A stretch of 7,787 bases of DNA from Actinomycetes bacterium (lineage in GTDB: Bacteria; Actinomycetota; Thermoleophilia; Gaiellales; Gaiellaceae), in NCBI GenBank assembly GCA_030624785.1, contig JAUXJK010000091.1, positions 1 to 7,787 on the forward strand, in the 5' to 3' direction. A program made the position numbers and the translations under genes. Positions 1 to 4,940 of the stretch are shown piece by piece. The notes below the pieces were generated by a model. It ran no database searches. It saw only the letters and a program-made list of their open reading frames with translations, and had not been told where the DNA came from. How positions within the stretch are numbered: the first letter of the stretch is position 1; each line of letters begins with the position of its first letter.

Positions 1-663
1 CGAGTTGTCGAACAACTTGAGCATGTTCTCGTTGGTCGTCGCATCGATCTCAGCTCCGGTCGATGGGTCCTCGACCGGAAGTGCACGAAGTAGCGTGGTG
101 ATCGGCAGCTTTCGCTTGCGATCGATTCGGGCGTAGACGACGCCCTTCTTGTCGATCTCGATCTCAAGCCACGAACCACGAGCGGGCATGAGGTTGGCAA
201 TGAACACCTGCTTCGCGGCGTCCTTGGGCTGCATGAGATATGCGCCCGGGCTCCGCACCAACTGGGTCACGATGACCCGCTCGGTGCCGTTGATGATGAA
301 TGTTCCAGCATTCGTCATCATCGGGAAGTTCCCCATGAAGACGGTTTGCTCCCGGATCTCGCCGGTTTCCTTGTTGACGAAGCGGACTACGACCGAAAGT
401 GGAGCCTCATACGTGAGGTCCTTCTCTCGGCATTCGAGGATTGAAAATTGCGGATCTCCGAACTCATACTCGCCGAACTCCACGGCCAAAGTGCCCGTGT
501 AGTCCTCAATCGGCGAAATATCGTTAATCGTCTCCTGCAGTCCCTCTCTCAAAAACCAGTCGAAAGAAGTACGTTGGATGTCGATCAAGTTCGGAAGGTC
601 GAGTGCGTCTTTCAGACGTGAGTAACTCGTGCGCTCAGGGCGCGCGACGACCTTCGGGGCCAC
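1..663 (-). CDS. rpoB: DNA-directed RNA polymerase subunit beta, N-terminal part (cut by the window edge)
   Basis: The first 221 codons of the RNA polymerase beta subunit run without a break from a GTG at 663 to the left edge. The protein begins MAPKVVARPERTSYSRLKDA. It then shows beta protrusion and lobe signatures: IQRTSFDWFL near residue 36, DYTGTLAVEF near 55, NGTERVIVTQLVRSPGAY near residues 124-142, and RGSWLEIEIDKKGVV near residues 161-175. The rifampicin pocket and catalytic regions would lie beyond the window. The GTG start is chosen because a strong GGAGGT sits 7 nt upstream and because the RTSYSRLKDALDLPNLI start matches actinobacterial RpoB. It is the last gene seen of the secE-nusG-rplKAJL-rpoB cluster and lies 234 bp after rplL, a gap with RNA hairpins. 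The identity is certain; only the exact start carries slight doubt. Confidence 0.97.
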   Translation of the reverse strand, partial: MAPKVVARPERTSYSRLKDALDLPNLIDIQRTSFDWFLREGLQETINDISPIEDYTGTLAVEFGEYEFGDPQFSILECREKDLTYEAPLSVVVRFVNKETGEIREQTVFMGNFPMMTNAGTFIINGTERVIVTQLVRSPGAYLMQPKDAAKQVFIANLMPARGSWLEIEIDKKGVVYARIDRKRKLPITTLLRALPVEDPSTGAEIDATTNENMLKLFDNS

Positions 664-670
664 GAAGCAG

Positions 671-676
671 ACCTCC
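671..676 (-). promoter_or_regulatory. rpoB Shine-Dalgarno site
   Basis: On the minus strand GGAGGT lies 7 nt before a GTG codon at 663. This near-perfect anti-16S match decides the rpoB start in favour of that GTG. Confidence 0.85.
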
Positions 677-703
677 CTTTAGGCAGGACAATTCAACAAT
701 AGG

Positions 704-717
704 GCGTGCGTACACGC
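704..717 (-). other. Small hairpin upstream of rpoB
   Basis: A perfect 5-bp inverted repeat, GCGTG/CACGC with a 4-nt loop (TACG on the minus strand), lies about 40 nt before the rpoB start. A moderately T-rich stretch (CCTATTGTTGAATTGT) follows it. It could be a weak attenuator or a processing element in the rplL-rpoB spacer. The T content is too broken for a confident intrinsic terminator. Confidence 0.4.
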
Positions 718-792
718 AAGACGGCGGCGCGAACAAGAAGCGTACCAGAACGGAGACCTGCTGCGCAAGTCGCCCGGCCGGTACCGGTGGAA

Positions 793-827
793 TAGCCCTG
801 GAAGCGTAGCAGACGCTGCCAGGGCTA
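793..827 (-). other. Strong hairpin in the rplL-rpoB spacer (attenuator or RNase III site candidate)
   Basis: Nine contiguous base pairs (793-801 with 819-827, AGCCCTGG/CCAGGGCT plus one closing pair) are followed by one A·G mismatch and five more pairs (803-807 with 813-817), closing a 5-nt loop. No T-run follows on the minus strand (the next bases are TTCCACCGG), so it is not a classical terminator. In E. coli the same spacer holds a partial attenuator and an RNase III cleavage site that lower rpoBC output relative to the L10/L12 genes. The location here suggests a similar role; that role is inference from position and structure. Confidence 0.6.
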
Positions 828-897
828 CCTGCCGACTGGCCTCAACGAGATTTCACGAGCCCAGCACGGCAGTCGCCACCTCATCTGCGGCGTCGAT

Positions 898-1278
898 CTA
901 CTTGAGCTCGACTGTTCCGCCGGCCTCTTCGATCTGTGACTTGAATGACTCGGCCTCCTCGGCGGCGACGGCTTCCTTGATCACCGTTGGGGCGCCATCG
1001 ACCATCTCCTTGGCCTCTTTGAGCCCGAGACCGGTGATCGTGCGCACCGCCTTGATCACCTGGATCTTCTTGTCACCCACTGCCTCGAGCACAACATCGA
1101 ACGCGGTCTTCTCAACGGCCTCAGCTCCTCCGCCATCATCGGCGGGTGCTGCGGCGGCGACCGCGACAGGTGCGGCCGCGGTCACGTCCCACTCGTCTTC
1201 GAGACGCTTCTTGACCTCGACGAGCTCCAGAACTGAAAGCTTGCCTAGCTGCTCGACGATCTCATCAGTTGTCGCCAT
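898..1278 (-). CDS. rplL: Ribosomal protein bL12 (L7/L12)
   Basis: This is the 126-residue stalk protein that forms dimers on uL10 and recruits translation GTPases to the ribosome. Residues 1-30 (MATTDEIVEQLGKLSVLELV and the following helix) form the dimerisation and L10-binding domain. Residues 32-55 are the Ala/Pro/Gly-rich flexible hinge. Residues 57-126 are the globular factor-binding domain, with the conserved KTAFDVVLEAVGDKKIQVIKAVR and GLGLKEAKEMVDGAP signatures, ending in GGTVELK. The length is normal for the family. The ATG at 1278 is preferred over an in-frame ATG at 1314 because the family starts at MATT-like sequence and AAGGAGG lies 9 nt upstream. The gene start lies 14 nt inside the 3' end of rplJ, so the two are probably translationally coupled. 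Such coupling fits the need for several L12 copies per L10. Confidence 0.98.
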   Translation of the reverse strand: MATTDEIVEQLGKLSVLELVEVKKRLEDEWDVTAAAPVAVAAAAPADDGGGAEAVEKTAFDVVLEAVGDKKIQVIKAVRTITGLGLKEAKEMVDGAPTVIKEAVAAEEAESFKSQIEEAGGTVELK

Positions 1279-1999
1279 TCTCATCGTCCTCCTTGCCTTG
1301 GTTCTCCTCGGCATTGCTGTTCTCTATGGTCGATTCCGGATCATCTGACGCCTCGGGCGTCGGCGCATCATCCTCCGACGCCCCGGCAGCATTTGTTAGT
1401 GGCTCCGCGTCGACATCGCCGCCGTCTGACGCTTCTCCGTCACTGTCCTCAGCCGGCGCGTCCGCGGAGACATCTCCGTGTTCCTCGAGCTGTCGGATTC
1501 GCGCATCCAGAACACCAACGACGTCGCGAAGCGGTGCGGCAACGAGTGATACGAAATGGGTAAGCGGTGCAGCGATGACCCCGACGACGGTCCCTTGCAG
1601 AATGTCGAATGGCGGAAGCTCGGCCAGAGCATGAACCTCGTCGCCGTCGATCCTTCTTCCGTCGAGCAACCCACCCTTAAGCGTGAGGATCTCGGTCTCC
1701 TTGGCCGACTCGACCAAAGCCTTCGCTGTAGCGACCATGTCGCCGTCCGTGACAAATGCGATGGCACTCGGACCGGTCAGGAACTCGTCGAGCCCTGCAA
1801 TCCCAGCCTTCTCGGCAGCTCTCATCGTGAGCGTGTTCTTGACGACCGTAAACCGTGCCCCATGCTTGTAGAGCTCGGTTCGAAGTTCGTCAAACTGTCC
1901 CACCGAGAGGCCTCGGTAGTCCGCGACGATTAGCGTCGAAGCGTCACCAAGCTTCTTCGCTAGTTCATCGACGAGCTCGTGCTTGCGTTCTTTGAGCAT
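1265..1999 (-). CDS. rplJ: Ribosomal protein uL10 with an acidic C-terminal tail
   Basis: uL10 anchors the L12 dimers to the 23S GTPase centre and, in many bacteria, represses its own operon by binding the mRNA leader. Residues 1-174 are a complete core. They include KLGDASTLIVADYRGLSV (17-34), FTVVKNTLTMRAA (50-62), GLDEFLTGPSAIAF (69-82), LKGGLLDGR (107-115), and the C-terminal L12-binding helix PLRDVVGVLDARIRQLEEH (156-174). Typical family length is about 165-180 residues, but this protein has 244. Residues 175-244 form a low-complexity tail with 25 Asp/Glu and one Lys, also rich in Ser, Ala, Gly and Asn. The start at 1999 follows GAGGAAGGA and the L10-leader-like RNA. The 3' end overlaps rplL by 14 nt. 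Core identity is certain; the role of the tail is unknown. Confidence 0.97.
   Translation of the reverse strand: MLKERKHELVDELAKKLGDASTLIVADYRGLSVGQFDELRTELYKHGARFTVVKNTLTMRAAEKAGIAGLDEFLTGPSAIAFVTDGDMVATAKALVESAKETEILTLKGGLLDGRRIDGDEVHALAELPPFDILQGTVVGVIAAPLTHFVSLVAAPLRDVVGVLDARIRQLEEHGDVSADAPAEDSDGEASDGGDVDAEPLTNAAGASEDDAPTPEASDDPESTIENSNAEENQGKEDDENGDN
1288..1294 (-). promoter_or_regulatory. rplL Shine-Dalgarno site inside the rplJ coding sequence
   Basis: AAGGAGG on the minus strand lies 9 nt before the rplL ATG at 1278. It decides that start over the upstream in-frame ATGs. The same bases encode Lys-Glu of the rplJ acidic tail, so ribosomes finishing rplJ pass directly over this site. 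Confidence 0.85.
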
Positions 2000-2101
2000 T
2001 CCTTCCTCACTTTCGCACCGGAGGCGCGCCCGTCCAGGAAGCTCATGCTTCAGGCCAGGCCGCCTCGACCGGACTTCTGCCTCGAGGCTGCCGGTGGTCT
2101 A
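2000..2101 (-). promoter_or_regulatory. L10 leader: autoregulatory RNA structure upstream of rplJ
   Basis: The minus-strand transcript carries the family-like motif AGACCACCGG (2100-2091). Its CACCGG pairs exactly with CCGGTG (2021-2016), closing a multi-branch structure. Inside are a small GCC-TCGA-GGC hairpin (2088-2079), a 6-bp helix GAGGCG/CGCCTC (2066-2061 with 2026-2021, abutting the closing stem), and an apical 5-bp hairpin GAAGC-ATGA-GCTTC (2051-2038). The rplJ Shine-Dalgarno sequence GAGGAAGGA follows at 2008-2000. In known L10 leaders the L10-(L12)n complex binds such a structure near a kink-turn-like AGACC and blocks expression of rplJL. The pairing is seen here; binding is inferred from the family. 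Confidence 0.75.
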
Positions 2102-2110
2102 TGGCGACAC

Positions 2111-2165
2111 GTGAACCCTTCATGGGGTCCACGATTTGTTAACTAGCCAACTACTACTGGTTCAC
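2111..2165 (-). repeat. 7-bp inverted repeat between rplA and the L10 leader
   Basis: GTGAACC (2165-2159 on the minus strand, directly after the rplA stop) can pair with GGTTCAC (2117-2111) across 41 nt. A competing local hairpin, GGACCC-CATGAA-GGGTTC (2130-2113, with one G·U pair), uses the same downstream arm. The two folds exclude each other. No T-run follows either, so this is not a clear terminator. Confidence 0.45.
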
Positions 2166-2915
2166 CTACCCGTTGTCCGCTTCGCCGAGCGCCACCGATG
2201 GGTCGTCGAGCTCTTCAACGATCAAACGGGTTCGTGTCGGGTCGACCTTCACGGGTGGTCCCATTGCGGTCGCAAGCGTCGCAGAGTTGATGTAGCGACC
2301 CTTGGTCGATGCGGGCTTGATGCGCGCAATCTCTTCGACGATCACGGCATAATTCTCGAGCAGCTGGCGCTCCTCGAAGCTCTTCTTGCCGATCGGGAGA
2401 TGGACGTTGGCGCCGCGATCGGTCCGGTATTCGAGCTTCCCGGCCTTCGAGTCGCTAACGGCTTTGGCCACATCCATGGTGACGGTGCCACTCTTGGGGT
2501 TCGGCATCTTGCCGCGAGGGCCGAGAATGCGTCCGAGTTTGCCGACCACGCCCATCATGTCGGGCGTTGCAATCGTGACGTCGAAATCGTCGAATCCCTC
2601 TTCGATTCGCTCACCGAGATCGGCTGCGCCGACCACGTCCGCGCCGGCTTCCTCAGCCTCGCGGGCCTTGTCGCCTTCGGCGAATACGGCAACCCTCAGT
2701 GATCTGCCGGTTCCATGGGGAAGCATGAGCGTTCCGCGGAGTTGTTCGTCGGCGTGCCGGACGTTCAGGCCCAGATTGAAATGGACCTCCACGGTCTGAT
2801 CAAACTTCGTATCGCCGGCGCTCTTCAATAGCCGTACGGCCTCGAGAGGCGAATAGGCCCGCTCCGGGTCGATGCGTGCTCGAGCATCCGCATAACGCTT
2901 TCCTCGCTTAGCCAT
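2166..2915 (-). CDS. rplA: Ribosomal protein uL1
   Basis: This 249-residue protein of the large-subunit L1 stalk helps move deacylated tRNA out of the E site. The start MAKRGKRYADARARIDPERA and the following YSPLEAVRLLKS are typical of L1. Domain II covers roughly residues 68-160. The family signature KLGRILGPRGKMPNPKSGTV spans residues 126-145, and GKLEYRTDRGANVHLPIGK follows at 159-177. The C-terminal part has NYAVIVEEIARIKPASTKGRYI near residues 188-209. The protein is slightly longer than usual (about 230-235), owing to an end rich in acidic residues after residue 232. The ATG at 2915 is chosen over a long upstream in-frame extension because it matches the family start and has GGAG 6 nt upstream. 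It overlaps the end of rplK by 8 nt, which suggests coupling. Confidence 0.98.
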   Translation of the reverse strand: MAKRGKRYADARARIDPERAYSPLEAVRLLKSAGDTKFDQTVEVHFNLGLNVRHADEQLRGTLMLPHGTGRSLRVAVFAEGDKAREAEEAGADVVGAADLGERIEEGFDDFDVTIATPDMMGVVGKLGRILGPRGKMPNPKSGTVTMDVAKAVSDSKAGKLEYRTDRGANVHLPIGKKSFEERQLLENYAVIVEEIARIKPASTKGRYINSATLATAMGPPVKVDPTRTRLIVEELDDPSVALGEADNG

Positions 2916-3468
2916 TCGCGTCTCCAGAGTCAGCCGTATCGGCCGAGTCGGATGCATCTGGCGCCTCGGCGTCAGACGACGGCTCGTCCTCAACTTCAGG
3001 CGGAGGCGCATCCGCGAAATCGCCGATAGCGCCCGCCGAGTCGATGCCCTGTACGAGCACACCCATCGAGCGAGCAGTACCTGCGACGACCTTCATTGCA
3101 GCATCGATGTCACGAGCATTCAGATCGGGCATCTTGGTCTCGGCGATCGCGCGCAGATCCTTGCTCATCAGAATCCCCACTTTTACGCGGTGCGGCTCGC
3201 CCGACGCTTTCGCCAGACCCACAGCCTCCTTGATGAGGACCGCGGCCGGTGGCGTCTTGGTGATGAACGTAAATGAGCGATCTTCAAAAACGCTGATCTC
3301 GACCGGAGTAATCCGCCCGTTCTGGTCTGCGGTCTGCGCGTTGAACGCCTTGCAGAAATCCATGATGTTCACGCTGTGCTGACCGAGCGCTGGACCAACC
3401 GGCGGCGCCGGATTCGCCTGACCACCGGGAATCTGGAGCTTGATAACGGTTACGACGTCGCCTGGCAT
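2908..3468 (-). CDS. rplK: Ribosomal protein uL11 with an acidic C-terminal tail
   Basis: uL11 binds the GTPase-associated region of 23S rRNA together with uL10 and is needed for RelA-type stringent signalling and for thiopeptide binding. The N-terminal domain has the classic VVTVIKLQIPGGQANPAPPV and GPALGQHSVNIMDFCKAFN stretches (residues 5-43), including the proline-rich segment. The RNA-binding C-terminal domain ends near residue 142 with DLNARDIDAAMKVVAGTARS followed by MGVLVQG. The usual length is about 140-145 residues. This protein has 186: residues 143-186 add 14 Asp/Glu and no Lys or Arg, mixed with Ala, Ser and Pro. The start lies only 2 nt after the nusG stop and has no clear Shine-Dalgarno of its own, so it probably depends on translation of nusG. 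Identity is certain; the role of the tail is unknown. Confidence 0.97.
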   Translation of the reverse strand: MPGDVVTVIKLQIPGGQANPAPPVGPALGQHSVNIMDFCKAFNAQTADQNGRITPVEISVFEDRSFTFITKTPPAAVLIKEAVGLAKASGEPHRVKVGILMSKDLRAIAETKMPDLNARDIDAAMKVVAGTARSMGVLVQGIDSAGAIGDFADAPPPEVEDEPSSDAEAPDASDSADTADSGDANG

Positions 3469-3470
3469 GT

Positions 3471-4001
3471 CTAGTCGAGTTTCTTGACCTGATCGAAGCT
3501 GAGCTCGACCGGTACCTGGCGCTCGAAGATGTTCACAAGCACCTTGAGTTTTTGCTGATCACCGTTCACATCGACGATCTCGCCATCGAAATCAGAGAGC
3601 GGGCCAGACGTAACCTTGACCGTCTCGCACAATCCGAACTCGGCCATTGCCCGCTGCCGCTCGGCCGCGGGCGCAGCAGTATTCAGAATTCGATCGACCT
3701 CTCCTTGCGAAAGCGGCACGGGCTTGTTTGCCGCACCAACGAACCCTGTTACTCCGGGAGTGTTTTTTACTACCGTCCAGGCCTCGTCGGTCATGTCCAT
3801 GTTGACAAGGACGTAGCCCGGCAGGACTCGCTTCTCGGTCTGGATCTTCTGACCGTCCTTGGTCTCGATAACTTGTTCGGTCGGAACGACGACGCGCCGG
3901 AAACGCGGCTGCTGGCCCATCGACACGACTCGATGTTCAAGATTGGTCTTCACCTTGTTCTCGTGCCCGGAATATGTGTTGATGACGTACCAGTTGAACA
4001 T
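3471..4001 (-). CDS. nusG: Transcription elongation/antitermination factor NusG
   Basis: NusG binds the clamp of elongating RNA polymerase and can bridge it to Rho or the ribosome. This protein is a standard two-domain form of 176 residues. The NGN domain covers about residues 1-110: it opens with NWYVINTYSGHENKVKTNLE and contains the conserved PGYVLVNMDMTDEAWTVVKN (61-80) and TPGVTGFVG (81-89). A linker follows. The KOW domain spans about 124-176, with GLCETVKVTSGPLSDFDGEI and the C-terminal VELSFDQVKKLD. It lacks the long N-terminal extension found in some actinobacteria such as Streptomyces. It starts 4 nt after secE with a weak upstream AGGGTGA and ends 2 nt before rplK. The secE-nusG-rplK arrangement is very widely conserved. 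Confidence 0.98.
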   Translation of the reverse strand: MFNWYVINTYSGHENKVKTNLEHRVVSMGQQPRFRRVVVPTEQVIETKDGQKIQTEKRVLPGYVLVNMDMTDEAWTVVKNTPGVTGFVGAANKPVPLSQGEVDRILNTAAPAAERQRAMAEFGLCETVKVTSGPLSDFDGEIVDVNGDQQKLKVLVNIFERQVPVELSFDQVKKLD

Positions 4002-4005
4002 TGAC

Positions 4006-4413
4006 TCACCCTGCTAGGAGAACGTTACGCACGAGGCGACTGAGTGCCTCGTCTGCGGCCCAAAGGTAGGCGCCCACGACCGCTACCGCAACCAGAACCG
4101 CGATTGTTGCGGAGATTAGTTGCTTCTGACCGGGCCAGTCGACCTTGCGGAGCTCGGCTGCGCATTCTCCAACGAAACGTATGAATCCGCCGCGCTTTTC
4201 CTTCTTGCCTCCGGTCTGGCTCTTGGTCTTCCCGCCGGCCTGCACTGCCTGCCGCCGTTCCGCCGCTCGCTCGCGGCGAGTCTTCTTCGGGGCAGCATCG
4301 GCGGCATCACCACCGCCCTTGCTTTTCGATGTGGGAGCATCGGGCTTGCCCGATGTGCGGTCGCTGCTCGAGCGCCCGCCGTCCTTGCGTCCTGAACGTG
4401 AGTTTTTTGCCAT
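4006..4413 (-). CDS. secE: Preprotein translocase subunit SecE with a basic N-terminal extension
   Basis: SecE is the small membrane subunit that clamps SecY in the protein-export channel. The conserved part is short: an amphipathic cytoplasmic helix with FIRFVGECAAELRKVDWPGQ (residues 77-96), then one transmembrane segment at about 99-119 (ISATIAVLVAVAVVGAYLW), then a short outer end. The KVDWP motif is the family hallmark. Before it lie about 75 residues that are low in hydrophobics and rich in Lys, Arg, Ser and Gly, probably disordered in the cytoplasm. Extensions of this sort are common in actinobacterial SecE, but this one makes up more than half of the protein. The ATG at 4413 has only a weak upstream purine stretch (AGAAG). 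The gene sits 39 nt after rpmG and 4 nt before nusG. An internal start near the conserved domain cannot be excluded. Confidence 0.95.
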   Translation of the reverse strand: MAKNSRSGRKDGGRSSSDRTSGKPDAPTSKSKGGGDAADAAPKKTRRERAAERRQAVQAGGKTKSQTGGKKEKRGGFIRFVGECAAELRKVDWPGQKQLISATIAVLVAVAVVGAYLWAADEALSRLVRNVLLAG

Positions 4414-4452
4414 AGTCTTCTAGGTCGGCATTCGCGGGTTAGGTCAACATCC

Positions 4453-4620
4453 CTACCGGGTCTCGCGGTGCGCGGTGTGGCTTCCACACCAGCGGCAGTG
4501 TTTCTTGAGTTCAACCCGATCGGGAGTGTTCCGCTTGGATTTTACGGTTTCGTAGTTGCGCCGCTTGCACTCTGTGCACGCAAGCGTAATCGCTGCTCGA
4601 ACTCCACTCTTCTTAGCCAT
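4453..4620 (-). CDS. rpmG: Ribosomal protein bL33, zinc-binding form
   Basis: This is a 55-residue large-subunit protein near the E site. It begins MAKKSGVRAAITLACTECKR, continues with NYETVKSKRNTPDRVELKK, and ends CRWCGSHTAHRETR. Two CxxC pairs, Cys15/Cys18 and Cys42/Cys45, mark the zinc-containing C+ form. In actinobacteria C+ paralogs often coexist with a cysteine-free copy that replaces them during zinc starvation under Zur; no such copy is seen here. The length is normal. The ATG at 4620 has AAGG a few bases upstream. The gene lies 20 nt after tRNA-Met and 39 nt before secE, matching a common actinobacterial order. It is a complete, intact gene. Confidence 0.97.
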   Translation of the reverse strand: MAKKSGVRAAITLACTECKRRNYETVKSKRNTPDRVELKKHCRWCGSHTAHRETR

Positions 4621-4640
4621 TCAAACCTTGTCCGGGGTAG

Positions 4641-4714
4641 TAGCGGCGGGAGGATTCGAACCTCCGACACACGGATTATGATCCCGCTGCTCTAACCAAC
4701 TGAGCTACGCCGCC
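4641..4714 (-). tRNA. tRNA-Met (anticodon CAT, elongator type)
   Basis: The minus strand folds into a complete cloverleaf of 74 nt. The acceptor stem is GGCGGCG with CGCCGCT (six Watson-Crick pairs and a terminal G·U). TA occupies positions 8-9, and the D arm is GCTC..GAGC with GTTGGTTA-like loop content. The anticodon stem GCGGG/TCCGT has wobble pairs at both ends and a seven-base loop ATCATAA with anticodon CAT at 4680-4678. The variable region is short, and the T arm is GGAGG-TTCGAAT-CCTCC. The discriminator is A, and CCA is not encoded. The GTAGCTCAG D-arm, elongator-like acceptor stem and A73 fit elongator methionine. A lysidine-modified Ile tRNA also uses CAT and cannot be wholly excluded without comparison. 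Its position before rpmG matches mycobacterial metT-rpmG. Confidence 0.93.
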
Positions 4715-4726
4715 TCTCCGAAGCCC

Positions 4727-4732
4727 AGTCTA
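4727..4732 (-). promoter_or_regulatory. Candidate -10 element for the tRNA-rpmG-secE cluster
   Basis: TAGACT on the minus strand fits the TANNNT -10 pattern and lies 12 nt before the mature tRNA 5' end. The best -35 match upstream is a poor CTGCCA at 19-nt spacing. It is offered only because a promoter is expected between leuA and this cluster. The call is weak. Confidence 0.3.
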
Positions 4733-4774
4733 ACAGGCGATATCAGAGTGCTGGCAGGCCCAGACGGGGCGAGA

Positions 4775-4800
4775 AGCCGGAGCCGTACGGCTCGCCGGCT
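4775..4800 (-). other. Compact GC-rich hairpin between leuA and tRNA-Met
   Basis: An outer stem AGCCGG/CCGGCT (4775-4780 with 4795-4800) encloses an inner stem AGCC-GTAC-GGCT (4781-4792), with two unpaired bases on one side. It lies about 140 nt beyond the leuA stop. No T-run follows on either strand, so it is not a standard intrinsic terminator. It may still stabilise the 3' end of leuA mRNA or pause polymerase. Nothing else in the 226-bp gap between leuA and the tRNA looks like a gene. Confidence 0.45.
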
Positions 4801-4940
4801 ACGGTAGCACGCGTACAGGGGCCAGGCCGTCGAGTAGTCCTATTGCGGCCAACCTAGCTGCGATGGACAAACCTCAACACTGCATGGACGCGTCGGTGTA
4901 TAGACACACTCTTGAGAAGCGCAGCCGGCGGATCTCGTAG

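Noticed and set aside
793..827. Rho-independent terminator after rplL
   Set aside because: The hairpin is strong but is followed by TTCCACCGG with no T-run, so it is reported only as a hairpin.
1279..1314. Upstream in-frame start for bL12 at 1314
   Set aside because: The added 12 residues do not match the family, and AAGGAGG at 1294-1288 is correctly spaced only for the ATG at 1278.
1265..1478. Frameshift or pseudogene as the cause of the rplJ acidic tail
   Set aside because: The tail is strongly biased to Asp/Glu with almost no basic residues, as expected for selected coding sequence, and a similar tail occurs on rplK. I treat it as real coding, though relatives should be checked.
902..1634. 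Long plus-strand open frames opposite rplL and the rplJ tail, rich in Ser and Ala
   Set aside because: They mirror the acidic/Ala-rich coding strand (GAC/GAG read as GTC/CTC). They have no independent motif or good ribosome-binding site.
2136..2702. A 188-codon open frame on the plus strand opposite rplA
   Set aside because: It lies antisense to a clearly conserved rplA, matches no family I recognise, and such antisense frames are expected in GC-rich DNA.
2916..3062. Possible 49-residue N-terminal extension of uL1
   Set aside because: It is encoded in another frame of the rplK tail, is arginine-rich and unlike L1. The ATG at 2915 matches the family start and has GGAG upstream.
4861..4920. 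TATACA on the minus strand near 4900 as a promoter for the ribosomal cluster
   Set aside because: No acceptable -35 is found at 16-18 nt upstream, so support is insufficient.
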